NCBI RefSeq assembly: GCF_001653235.2
Contig: NC_035792.1
Span: forward strand, 62,001 to 126,000
DNA length: 64,000 nucleotides
From: Pochonia chlamydosporia 170
Lineage: Eukaryota > Ascomycota > Sordariomycetes > Hypocreales > Clavicipitaceae
Direction of reading: 5' to 3'
The position numbers and the translations under genes are program-made. The notes beneath the pieces were generated by a model, which was not told where the DNA came from, did not search any database, and saw only the letters and a list, made by a program, of their open reading frames with translations. The number at the start of each line of letters is the position of its first letter. Position 1 is the first letter of the stretch. Below are positions 11,189 to 23,363 of the stretch, in pieces.

Positions 11189-14100
11189 TCATCCGATCAG
11201 GTCGTGAGCCTCCTGCATGGTCTTCTTGCTCAGCGCTTCCAGCCTCTCCTCCGCGGCAGTCATGTCCTCGGGCACCGTGTTGCCAACCAGGTCTCTCTCC
11301 CGCACCTTTGACACAAGCATGATACCATCTAATGACGGGCAACGCGATAGCTGCACGTATAGGCTGTATGGATCGCACTGTGACGCAACCATCTGACCGT
11401 TCACATTCGTCGTCCTCGTCCCGCGCAGCTCTAGTGCCACTCGCTCTAGCGTTTTTGCCTGTACCTTGTAGTCTGTGCACGCAAAGGCCGCTGCACACGG
11501 CAAGCCCTTTCGGGCCACGTCTCTCACTTGCCATGGCCGATTTCTCTGGGCTCGTATGCTGACGCTCATCGGCGTCAGAAGGATTGTGCCCGGCGGCATC
11601 CCGACAAAGTGGAACTCTTGGGTTGTCTTCGCCGCTAGCAGAATCCCCGCCGGCGGCCCGAAGTGGAGCATCGTATCGGCCGAGATCCGGTGGCCCGGGT
11701 ACGCCTTGTCGAGGATGACGTCCAAGGCGGTGTAGCTGGCTCCATTAACCAGCTTCAGGCCCTGGTGCGTGTTGTGGTTGACGACGATGGGCATCCCGGG
11801 CACGAACATGAAGATCGCCGGCACCGGTATCGCGCTGTTGTCTCCGTGGTTGAGCATCAAGATGGCTTCTTCCTCGCTCGCCTGGCCGTCTTTCCACCTG
11901 TGTTCGGATATGAAAATTCGCATCGTCTCACGATGTTGTCTCTGGAACGACAGAGTGGCCTCCATGTTCAAGTTCCACCGATTCCTGTTCAGCGGTGTCA
12001 CGACGGTAATGCCCGTTTCCCACGGAATCGGCCTATCCTCCCGGTAGCACCTAGAGTTAAGGAGGTCTAAATCTGTGCGGTTCTGCACACCCCGTCGGAT
12101 CCGTTTCAGCAATTGTTGCAGCTCTGGGTCCCCAGCAGCGCGCACTTGTTCGTCCAGCATAACGACCGTCGTGAACCTCCTCCACAACGCGTGGGCCCTA
12201 TCATGCTGGTGTCTTTGTTCTGGGCCGAACGAAGTGTCCTCATCCCATGTCACGGCCGTGCTTGGAAGGAGGATCGATCTCTCCTGCACAGGCCGGAACT
12301 GGCGGAAATCCCCGCAGAACAGAACGATGGGAATCCCGCCAAAATCCCGCTGGCAGCCGCGGAGCCTGCAGAGCCGCTCATTCACCGCATACAGCGTCCG
12401 CGCTCCTAGCATGCTGACCTCGTCAATGATGAGTAGATACTTCTCTTGCCAGTCCATTCGGGACTGGCCGTTGATAAATCGCTCTGCCGAATTCGATAAA
12501 TTGGCCCCGTCGATATCTCTGGATACGCCAACGCGCGATACGCGGTCCTTTAAAAAGCCACAGGCTGAGTGGATTGTGATGCCGTTGATCTGCGCTGCTG
12601 CTGTCCCTGACGTCGCCGTTACGAGCACACGATTCGAGATGCCCGCACTCGCAAATAGCTCGACCAGTGCCTCGATGACTCGTGATTTCCCGGTACCGCC
12701 CTCCCCGCCGATGAACTCGCAGAGCTGACCAGCGGCAGCCCCGTGACCTCGTATCGAATCAAGCCGTCGGCATATCAGAAGAAAGGCGACTGATTGCCTT
12801 CTATTCAAGGTGAACAGCTCTACCAGCCTCCTTCCTGCCTGGAGGAAGGATGTTGACGGCCCCAACCGGACCTTCGCCTGGGGGCTGCTATCAAGACTCC
12901 TGCCCTTGGGGTGGGCAGCTGTCACGCGGATATCTTGCTCCCCAAATCCGTTCAGCACGTCCTCAATGGCTGCGCTACGATTAGTAGTGGCCCTATCTCG
13001 GTTATCGGCCACATGCTGTATTCCCTGTATCATCCTCTCCCTCTCCCTGGAAGCAGCTGTCTGCTGTGACTTAATGGCCCTCAATTCTTTCTGGGCTGGG
13101 ATCTCCGCTCTCGAAAACGGCCGCCCGGACAATTCTATTCTTCTTACCCCGCGTTCATCTATCACTCTGGCCCGAAGCTCGTCGCTTGAGCACAGCGATG
13201 ACTGTTGGAAGCGACAGAGTTGCTGCATCCATGCCATGATCTCCTTCGAACCGGCAGTGATCTGGCTCACTCCCGCAGCCATTCTGACGACGTCGATCAG
13301 ACGCGTGGCATCGCCGACACTATCAGACCGGTATACATCCGTGGCCTCCGCGTTGCATTCGTTTAGTCCGATACTGACCGCTTCGTCCGTGCGATCGCTG
13401 TCCGCGGACGAAGCAGCCCATTGCCTGGCGTCACGCTTGGCATCTTCAGCAGAGCGCCGGAGCAATTGAATGTTGTTAGCAACGAACGAGAGTCTTCCAG
13501 GCAGTAACCCCCTCTCCCGGTTCCAAATATTATTGATATCACCATCTTCTGCCGACAAGAAAGATTCCCACGGTACAAAAAGTGCCAGATGCTGGACAGC
13601 AGCCCTTCGTGAAAGGCGTCAGCATGTTCGAGCTGCGGATTGACAGAACATCGACACTCTGACTCACCTCCTGTAGCAGGGTCCGTCGTCGTCCTGAGCA
13701 AAATCCATACTGAGGTAGCCGTCTAGGCAAACAGTAGCATGCTTGCCTGGCCGTCTCAGAGTCTGGGTCCACGCGCAGGCCAACGGCCACCCGCTCTCGA
13801 ACGGCACCTCGCCCCAAGGTGTAGAGTCCTTGCCCTTACCTTTACGCTTGAGTCGTACGAGCGACATATAATCATATAGACACAGGCCCCGCAAGACATA
13901 GCCTCGGTGCTGATAAGCGTCGACAGCGGATATCCTCTGGCCCGCCTCTTCCACGAGCACTGTCTCCTCGGTGGACTCATCCTCAGCCTCCGCGCCGCTC
14001 GACTGTCGGAGAAGGCGCCATCGCTTGAAGACGTGCCAATAGAGTAGCGACACGTTCAGAAATGTCCAAGCGCTGTTGCTTGTGAATTCGCTCGGATATC

Positions 14101-17100
14101 CCAGCAGATAAGCGATGACTTCGACCTGAGACAGTGGCCGATCTGTGAAGATCCGGTTTGCCACTCTCATCAGGAATTGTCGCGTCTTGTTTCGGCCACC
14201 ATTCTCCGATACAGCACCGGCCTCAGTATCCGCCCGGCTGCCCTGCTCTTCCACTTGTAAGACGGGAAGAGCCTCTGCAGCGGCGGCGATACGCTTCCAG
14301 ACCGGATCCTCCACCTTCGTTGCATAGTTCGTCACATAATAAATAAGCGCCATGGTCTTGCATTGCGTCGCAATGAAGGAAATATCGTGGTTGTGCCGCA
14401 ACCCGACCGCCATGGCCTTGTTCCACCGATTCACCATGCCGTGGTTCCGCCGGATGTGCAGCACACCATCCTCTGTGAAGGCGGTCTTCTCAACCAGTCG
14501 CCAGGGGGCTTTGAAGCGGCAAAGGTCTCGACTCCTACCCTTCTTGCCCAGTGAGTACTTTATACAGGTAGGGCTATGGGTGTGGATTTGTGTCGCCCCA
14601 GCGCAGAAATTGGCTTCTTCATCGAACATGCCCGATAATTGCCCACTGTTGCCCAGCAGCGTGGATATATCCGCCGTCACCGAACGCTCTGCCTTGATGG
14701 CACAGAATCCCTCTTGGTCCAGTTCCTGCAGCCGACATCAGCTTAGGGCATCTCCGTCGGAGTAAATAGGTTAATAACTGCCACGATAACCACATACCTC
14801 TGAGAAGACGCTATCGACATACCGAACAATTCGCTCCCGATAGGTCCTCTGGTTCTCACTTTGGGCGTCGGCAAATATCGAACTCATATTCATATTCCCA
14901 TGCAACCAAAGCAGCCCGTGCAGATGGAGAGCCCCGCGCTCATTCGTCTCAACAGCACCATAGTACTGGCTAATCCGTCCAAACACCGACTCTTCCCCCA
15001 CCTTCACATAGTGGTCGAAGAATAACGTCATCTCACGATGGAAAAAAAGGGCTGAGCTCATGGGATCCGATATTGCCAGCCGTACACGCTTGTACGCTAC
15101 GTCCAGATCTCGCAAGAATGCCTCAGCCTCCTCTGGACCACGGCTTCGGTACGCAGCCAGCCGTAGCTTTACTGGGTTCGTGATGTCGTTCGGGTTTAAC
15201 GTGAACCAAATGGCCGGCACGCCGTGTTGAAGTATCAACGACTTGATCTTTCGCCGCATGCTTAGCCGGAGTTCTCTCGACATCGGCTGCCGAAATCCGT
15301 ACAGCGAAAGGCTTCTCAGGAGCTCTTTCACTCCCGCGTCGGTTGCAACACCCGAGCTCTCAAGCTCGACTCTAGCCGCCTCCAACCTCTCCACACTCAG
15401 CGACCGTACGATGCGTTCAACTTTTCGGAAGCCCTTCCTTGTTACGCTCAGCATGCTTACGCGGCGATTCCGGGACCTCACCCCCATATTGAACACCAGA
15501 AATGCAAAAATATGGTGCGTCGCAAAGCGGCCGCCATGCCGCCGCAGCACGATGCCAGCCCAGGTGTGGAGGCTCATGTTTCGAGACGACAAGAGATTAT
15601 TTGCTGCTGCCGCCTCTACCTCGCCGGCTTCACCCTCATGGCTATCGCTGCCGAATTCTGAGACGGCCTCTTCAATCAGGCGAGGACCACCAATACCAAA
15701 CGGAAATAGCGTGGGGAATGTCTTTGCGAAAAAGAAGGCATCAAAAGAGTCAGCAAATTCATTTCCCCGACAAATCTGGACGTACGGCTCAACGGCTTTT
15801 CTCTGCCGTCCATGCGCTGATCCCACCCAGGCTCCAGGCCCAATTTGGTCCCCAAATGCACCTTTTCCCACCGCGTCGCGGACAAATCGCAGCTTCTCCG
15901 CGTCCGCCACATCCGGCGGACCGTCGAGAGTAAACATGCCCGACGAAGTCACCTCATTGATCGGGTCCGCGAAATGTTGGCGCTCAGCTTCCTTTCCTCT
16001 ATCTCTATCATCCATCTCACTCCCTTTCGGTTCTTGGCATCGACCATCTGACACATCTTCCCCCTGATTGAGCGCCGCTAGGACTTCTCCAATCTCCAAG
16101 GATTCCTCGTCATCCATACCACGCTCTGTCGGTGGAACAACGTGAGCCGTCCGCGTTTTTTCCCACGCCGACGGCTCGTTTCGCTCCATACACCCATAAA
16201 CACGCTCGGGTACTCCATGAAGTGAGGTACCCCAGCTGTTCATCTCAACCACATCGATCTCAATGTCTGCATAGTGAGGATTATTCTTCTTCAACCAGAC
16301 TAGGGCCCTCTCTACAACACAACGCCGCACCGACAAGAGCCCCGAAAGGTCGCTTGGTGCTGGTTTCTCTCAACCTTGCCACGATACGTGGATCTCATCC
16401 ATAACCCTCAAAAGTGGATGGGGCAGCACTTTCACGACCAGCTCCTTCACATTGTTCGGGAATACCTTAATGTGTCCCTTTACATGCCTCGGATACCTCA
16501 CACCCTGTCCTCGCTCGTTCGAGACACTGTAACTTGTGATGAAACCATAGCAAGAGCTCAAGGCGATAAGCTTTTCCTCGACCGGAGTCAGACCCTTAAG
16601 CTCGTCAGGAAACATATGCTCGCATCCGAGACGGCAGTGCAGCTGAGCCGCAGGCGACAAGCTACTCCGCCGCAGGTGATTTATGCAATCTGCACACCCC
16701 GAGATAACGCACCCTGGCGGGAAACATGCCCTGCATGACAGCGGCGAGCAATCGAGCTTTGCAACTGATCTAGCGGTCCACTCCTGCCACCCAACTTCTT
16801 TCAACTCATCCTTCGTATACTTTCGATAACAAATTGTGCAGGTCCATATTGGCAAGGTGCTCTTGTCGTGGAAGGCCTTGTAAAACTCCTGTACAGTAAA
16901 AACCTTCCGCTCGTGTGGGATGGGCGCACACCATTCCTGGCTGTTTGATAGCCGCCCTTTCACTTCGAAATGTTGCTCGAGCCAGCCCAGTACACGGTTC
17001 AATTCTTCTTCTGGTCCATCCTCTCGTATCTGCCGTCGGCCCTCCATCTGAAACCGTTTCTGTAGCGGTTGACCTTTAGTACGGCGGTAGCTACCCCTTC

Positions 17101-17887
17101 CCTGCCGTTTGCGTAGCACACAAGTCGCTGTACGCTCCGGTTCTCTCAAGGGCGCTGGCACTGCAGTTTCTGTGGGCTTCGGTGCCAGAATCCGACACCT
17201 TTGAAGGGTACGTCCCAGCTTTGCCGCAGTCGCCGCATCCGAGACGACGAGTTGTGGTGATGCCTCCCTCCGACTTCTGACGTTTGTGGTATCATCTCGC
17301 CCACGGCCGGCCGATGCAGTCTGATGTATGTCCCCTGCGTAGTTCATCGACGGCTCACTCCTCTGACCACAGTAGCGGCGCCTTTTAACTGGACGCTCGT
17401 CGGAACGACTCAGTCCTGTTACACGGCTATCGCCGTTCTGTCCGACATTCGGCTTTTCCACAGACCCAACGGGCCGACCCGGAGCACTAAAATCCGCCAC
17501 AACGCGACCTGCAACATCACCGCCTGGCCCTATTGTGCGGCTCTGCCGAGAGTTCAGTACTTCATCCCGCTCCCGGCACTCATCCAACGGCCTGAAATGC
17601 CCAGCCTCATCAGCAACAGCTCCTTCCGGCCGTCGCATCACAGATACAGGCTCTCTGTTGCGATCCCCCTCCCTGGGAAGAATGCACCGAAACCGTCGAA
17701 TTTCGGGACGTATCTCCGCCGGCACCGTGGACCGTGATGCACCATTTCGCCCTCCGCCTCGCCACTGCCTGTAGGTACCCTTCGAATACGTTGGCTCAGT
17801 CTCACCCAGGGTGGTGCTTGCCATGGCCTTGCCGAACTCGTCCTGAACGTTAGAAGGACCGGCTTGTCGAAAAAACACGGGGTCCAT
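11189..17887 (-). CDS. Helitron RepHel transposase, one in-frame stop
   Basis: Rolling-circle transposase with Pif1-family helicase. Exons (minus): 17887-14798, 14725-13668, 13604-11189; the introns (72 and 63 bp) have GTATGT and GTGAGT donors and restore conserved text across each junction (GPCYRR to AAVQHLALF). Order: N-terminal Cys-rich region (CTICYRKY, about residue 340), Helitron-like N domain (WFTLNPND), HUH motif (LHLHGLLW, about residue 985), tyrosine region (YRERIVRYVD), then SF1B helicase with Walker A (GEGGTGKS), Walker B (LLIIDEVSM), CGDFRQF, and the terminal YVQLSRC motif. A TGA at 16372-16370 interrupts an otherwise continuous frame between WQG and EKPAPSDLSGLL, so this copy carries one nonsense codon (about 2187 codon positions in all). 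ATG at 17887 is chosen as the first in-frame ATG. Confidence 0.85.
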
Positions 17888-18507
17888 CACAATTACTTCC
17901 CATCGCCTCCACAACCGGGGCGATCCATGAAGATTGGTCTTGCTGTACTTGCAACTACCGTTGACTTAAATTACTCTTCTACCACCACGGATAGATGCTG
18001 CCATCTAGACTTCCTGTCTTGCACGTTGCAGCGGCACCTCGGCTCTGCTCCATCAAGAATGTGACCGTCTCAAGCCGATGCCGTGGCTCCCTCGACATCA
18101 TCTGGTTTCTTGTCACCGCTTCGTTGTCATTCGCACCCATCCCAGGACAAAGACACTATTGCATCCATTACAGCCACTCCTCACATATCACAGGTCACAT
18201 ATTCTAGTTTCCATGCCGACTCTACCGCCACATCCACTTAACTCACGATCCAGACCCCCTCTTTCTTCATCTACTTAAGACATGAACCCCCCCGGGACCA
18301 CAGCCCAAGCTCTGCTCTGTCGAATCTCTCCCTCCCTCGTAAAATGGCCAACCGTAGCCTCCCTCATATTCACATCCATAAAGATTCCATACCACCGTCA
18401 CCTCGCTCGCTTCCTGTTCTACTCCAATACGTCTACCGTCCCAGTACCTCCAATGGTCATCTAACATATTCCTGGTTATTATCCGACACATACCGCTCTC
18501 CCATGCC
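17888..18507. promoter_or_regulatory. shared divergent promoter region
   Basis: The Helitron RepHel gene starts leftward at 17887 and the two-exon gene starts rightward at 18508, leaving about 620 bp without a supported ORF. Divergent arrangement suggests a shared control region; no specific element was identified. Confidence 0.35.
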
Positions 18508-19942
18508 ATGTCCACTCCGGCTCCTATCAGCAATGGCTCGACGAATCCTCGTAAGCCCCTCGACAGCCAGGCAAACACGGGCAGTGATATGTCCATGATG
18601 TTTTCCATCCAAACAGACTGCCCTTCCAGGTTTGCCTATCAACATCAACATCGCATCAAGGGGCTCAACGCAGAGACACTCGCGAGAGTCTTCCTGCCAG
18701 CCCCGTCCTGGATTCTGGCGCCGGAATATGCCCGCCTTAGATCCGACCCGGAAAACCCCTCCGCCTGCATCTTCTTCAGCCTCAATCTTTCCCTCTATAA
18801 CCAACAAATCGTTCCCGCAGAATGGGCTGAGCAATGGTTCTTCGTGAGTGGACGCGTTCACCCGTACGCGCTGACCTGGGAAATTGAGCAACAAGATGGT
18901 CTGGAAGCGAACACTGGTGCCATCGCACCATACACCATCCCGGCCCTGATTGTCCGTGATCAGGGTTACCAACCGTGAGTACGCTCCGTACACCTGCCTT
19001 TGGCAGCCCTCCCCTAACTCGAGTCGAAGTATTCTCCCTCGTAGCTTGAACTCGGTGGACCACTTCCCCGCCATGCCGCCCGTTGTTGCGTTCACCGGCC
19101 CTGTTCTAGGTTCCGGCCACACACTGCTCCGAAACGAACATATTCTAGGACTCAACGACATCCAATTGAAATGCTGCGGCTTCGTCCAACTTTCTACGTT
19201 CATTGCCCCTGGAAACCCTGACAAGACGCCCTGGAAAGGCTTCCATCCATTCCAGGTCTTTGTCATTTTCCCCATCCACGCCAACCCTTGGGCATCTCTG
19301 TGCAAGAAGATGGTCGAGAAACAGGACACCCACTTCCAGTCTAACACTCTGTTCACCTGCACGGCCAAAATCGCCGGCCTGCTCGACCACAATATCATGT
19401 TGCACCCGCCGGGCTTTGACCGAGACTACGTTTTCATCGTAGTACCAGATACCTGGACCTTTCTGGACCGGGCAACATCCAAATCGGCTTCCGCAACCCT
19501 GTCACTTTCTATTCCACCAAAACAACCGTCCTCCGGCCCTATGGCCTTTGGCGATGCCAAAGCTATGTTTGCCTCACCACCAAAACCAACAATTTACCAA
19601 TCTGCTCCTCTCCCGTCCACTCCTCCCAGATTAGCTTTGGTCGAACCAAGTACGCCACTAGCCAAGCGGAAAAACTCTGACTACGAAAAGACGCCTACGA
19701 AGACACGACGCCTGTCCCCAGCGTCGTCTGGCACCATTCCATCTTCTCAGACCAACGACCCCACTAGATCCCTCATGGCTTCGGCCTCCTCACAAGATGA
19801 ACTTGTTGAATCGGAGACAGGCATTCCAATTACCTGTCGTCCAGATGCGCCCACATCCGATTCGATCACAGCTCTCCTTTCAGACTCGCCCCGACCGTAT
19901 CGCAACCGTCATCCCCCAAAGAAATATCTGGAAGTTGAATAG
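18508..19942 (+). CDS. unrecognised protein, possible Helitron accessory gene
   Basis: Two exons, 18508-18974 and 19045-19942, joined by a 70-bp intron with GTGAGT donor, CCTAAC branch site and TAG acceptor; phases agree and the product is about 454 aa. I do not recognise the family. The N-terminal half is well structured (hydrophobic, aromatic-rich). The middle contains FTCTAKIAGLLDHNIML followed by FIVVPDTWTFLD, which reads like a short beta-rich domain and could be OB-fold-like; that is only an impression. The C-terminal 140 residues are Ser/Pro/Thr-rich and basic (a likely nuclear localisation stretch around AKRKNSDYEKTPTKTRR). It is divergent from the Helitron gene, and Helitrons in other lineages do carry extra genes, for example RPA-like ones, so an accessory role is possible but unproven. 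It could equally be a host gene. Confidence 0.6.
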
Positions 19943-21204
19943 GCACTCGATCGAAGAATGTGGTTATTTTACCAACCAATAGTCACTTCCCTATAGCAAC
20001 AAATTGACTGAGATATCCGTTGTGTGTCTACCAATGGTAACCATCATTGTCTCCGAAGTACACAAAGACTCCTCGCCCACATTACCCATCCTTGGGCGTG
20101 CAGAACTTGTGAATCTTCCAACCTACCCTTTGATGCTCGCTCACATGGTAACCCACGGCCCGGCATCACCCACACTTCTTGATGCATCCCTCCTTTCCAG
20201 AATCCCTGCACAACATGATCTCCACGCAAGTACAAGAGCCTGCCCTTGGATTCTCTGACGAATTTCTGAGCCGTATCCCGATTTCACATTCCCCCAAATG
20301 CAAATTTGCATCTCCATTGGACGATATTCTTTTTCAATGGTTGCATCATGTTTCATAACCCCTCACTTCATCCGGCCCCTAAGAGGCTGCCAGGATGCCC
20401 TAGGCTGAACCCAGTATCCCACACACACATGAATGACCAAATTGACCCAACCCGAAATGCCATGGTCCATCCGCCGGAACTCGGGTCGCGATCTCATCTC
20501 AATCATACGAGATACCTGGACCCCCCATGGTGGGTCGAGATTGCATGCCGTGTTAGCCTCTCCCCTTCGGTCTCTGAACCCCGCCAAGCAATCATCATCA
20601 CAACCCTGGCCAGATTCCCGTCGCCGTCCTAGTATATTAACCCCGAAGTGCCGCGCTGCCAATTCCAGTAATCGAAGAATAAGTTTACGGCCCTTCCTAT
20701 CCCCATTCCGAAAGAAACATGGTACACGGTATAATACTCGTTTATTCTGCCATCTCTAATCCTCGAACGAATGTGCCTTAACCTAGGCGCATTTCTCAAT
20801 ACTTCGCCCTTAACGTGCTGAAAAATGATTGACGAACGGTTCTGATATTCCTTTAACTTGTTCTGAGGTGCGGAATCCCATCCCGCAGATGTTTATAACT
20901 ACACAGGTGGATTACTAACACATATGTTTCCATTTTGCCTCTCAAAGACCACGCCGTATTTGCGACACAATGCCTTAATTTCCTTTGTCTTGTATTTGAC
21001 AAACTCAGCAACCATAGGCATAGGCATCGGTACTTGCAACAAAAGGGCTGATGACATCAACTTCATGTTCTCGAATATGACACAACTTCTCATTCCCAGG
21101 TTCTCAGAAGCATAGATTGCGCTCGACAACCCATTCGACCATTAGACAGTCCCAGGTCCCTAGGCAATTGGTTGCTGTCGGGGCGTGATTGGAGGGCTTC
21201 TTGT
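19943..21204. other. no supported gene
   Basis: Only short, overlapping open frames. A 76-residue minus-strand frame at 20899-21129 has a lysine-rich helical stretch (KYKTKEIKALCRKYGV) that is weakly SAP-like, but there is no second line of support. Confidence 0.4.
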
Positions 21205-21219
21205 TTCGTTCCTCAAGGC
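21205..21219. repeat. inverted copy of the 10.8-kb motif
   Basis: TTCGTTCCTCAAGGC, the exact reverse complement of the 15-mer at 10805 and 10837. With those it brackets the Helitron gene and the 18508-19942 gene in inverted orientation. Confidence 0.5.
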
Positions 21220-22013
21220 TCTTTTGCGCAAGCCCTGGCTTGCCTCTCCTGTTTCGCTATACTGGGAATAGTTGAGTGCTGATTGGCTATTTGTGTCTGG
21301 GGAGCACAAGGCCACTGTTGGTCGGTTGCCCACTGAATGAAGGGGGCTATATTCGACTCAATCGTTAGGCGCAGAAGGTCTGTTTCTTTTCAGCGCCGGG
21401 CGAGTGTTTTAAGAAATCATCTTGCTGGCCTGTCGCGCTCAACCAAGTTTTGTTGGGGCATTCTGGTCGTCGCCCCGTATGCAACTTGATGTACGACAAC
21501 ACGCAACAGCCACTTATTTCCTGCGTATTGGTGTCCTCTGAGGTTAGTGTGTCACCAGTTGTCAAATCCTTAGCAATACTCAGATCATCATGGCGTCTAC
21601 AACTGTGCTTCCCATCACACACCCTCTGCGATTGACTTCGTACTCAAGTACTCGTGAAGTTCATGTAGTGAGGTGCATTGGGCGATCAAGTCACTCATAG
21701 CATCCCACCTCAATCTCTCCAACCTGGTGAGAGTCTGCTTCCAGTCTCTACCTCCATCAGTTATTCCGACGTGCGGGGAGGCTCTGATGAAATCATTTCG
21801 CGTGGTCACCACTGGCACTAGACGGTGCGGATACTACACACCTGGGGCAACAGATTCCGTCTTCTCCATATTGGGGATAAAAGCCGCGAGCAAGGCTGTT
21901 TGGCTCCGACCAGCCGAGAGACACTTGACTTTGGTTCCTGGCAGGCGGCTTTGAATTACTCGGTAGTGGATGCTTGTAGTGGCGGGGCTCCAAATTTAAT
22001 TTGGTAGACTCGT

Positions 22014-22768
22014 CCTAACCGGTTAGAAGCCCACTTTGGGGCTATCCCCGCTGGCCGTCTGTGTCTGGGTGGGGGTAAAAAGGTGCAGAAAAAATAGTGC
22101 TAGCTTGAATGTATTTTGCCATCCAAGTTGAGGATCTAAGGTAGATTGCCGTGACTGAAGATCAGAATCCTATTTATAGGCTCGTGGAATCCTTGCTACA
22201 TATACGCACGACTGCTCGGGCGATTGCGACTCGTACTCGGGGCTTACGTTGGGAACTCCATATAGCGTTGTAACTTGTTTGACGAGATGCGTCAGCAGGG
22301 CGGGGCGAAGCCAAAGAGTTGATCACTGCTTCGGCGGAACACCCATCCAATTATTCACACGGCCCACTCAGCCATCCAGCACCCGTGCCACGGCAATGGA
22401 TGCTTGCAAAGAGCAGCCTGGACAGCGCTCCTGTATCAATAAACTTCGGCATCGGTTGTATGACCACAGGAACTTATACGCCGAGACTGGTAGTGTCAAC
22501 ACTACCAGAAACTTGTGGACTTTATGGCTAACTCCAGCAGCCGAGCGTGGGGTTGGGGGTTGAGAAGCGATGTTTTGTTTTAAAGTTTGACAGTAACATC
22601 ACCAATACATCGGAAGTATGCAGTCGAACCAAAAGCTAATAGGGATTTGTTCTCGTTGATGTGATTCTTCCATATCTACTTGGTTTTCTAAGACGAGGGG
22701 CTACAAGAGCTCGTCCAACGAACGGGCAGAGACGTTGGCACTGTAAAGGTGGATCCTAACCGGTTAGG
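22014..22768. repeat. possible MITE bounded by CCTAACCGGTTAG
   Basis: The palindromic string CCTAACCGGTTAG occurs at 22014-22026 and 22755-22768. Read inwards, the next dozen bases match partly (about 20 of 26 overall), as expected of decayed inverted repeats. No ORF of note lies between them and no clear target duplication is visible. Confidence 0.3.
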
Positions 22769-23363
22769 TGCCAATGTCTCACCTGAAGGCCAACGGACTA
22801 GGTATGAATATTCTTCCATCAAAGGCTTCCTGGTGGGTCACCTGCCTCGTTACGGCACTTGATTGGCTGTTGTCACCGACAGTGTCGGCCAAAACTGAGT
22901 TGCAAGGGCTGAATGCTAGTTCTCTTTTCGTTGTATTCCTGGCATCAAGTACGCAGGACCACACATCCAAAATTGGAGTTCGAAATTCCAGGAGTACTGA
23001 TCCCAGAAGCACAGATCGCAGGATCCCGTATATTCAGAATTGGAGTCCGAAGGTCCCAGGAGTACTGATGCTGCCAGGAGCACTGATGTCAGGACAGGAG
23101 CAGTGATGCCAGGAGAGGAGCACTGACCCCAAGAGCACAGATTCGATCGTCCCATCTATACCGCCGCACACATGGATGGGGCGTCTATTTTAAAGACGGG
23201 TGCATCTACCTATTCGCCTCCATGGCCACGATTATCAGCAGCATCATCTTTGGAATCTGTTGGGGTATGTTTAACAACCGTCGTTATGGTGAGCTTTATG
23301 CTTTGAGGAGTGCAGACAAACTGTGACCGGCAATCAAGAACGCGTGGCTTTATTTCTGGCATA
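22769..23363. other. short imperfect direct repeats, no gene
   Basis: Between about 22980 and 23150 the sequence repeats variants of CCAGGAG-CACTGATG and CAGAAGCACAGAT several times, giving a degenerate tandem array. No coding sequence is supported. Confidence 0.4.

Noticed and set aside
12075..13469. Plus-strand ORFs of over 200 codons across the Helitron gene
   Set aside because: Shadows of the helicase exon; no motif and no splice support on that strand.
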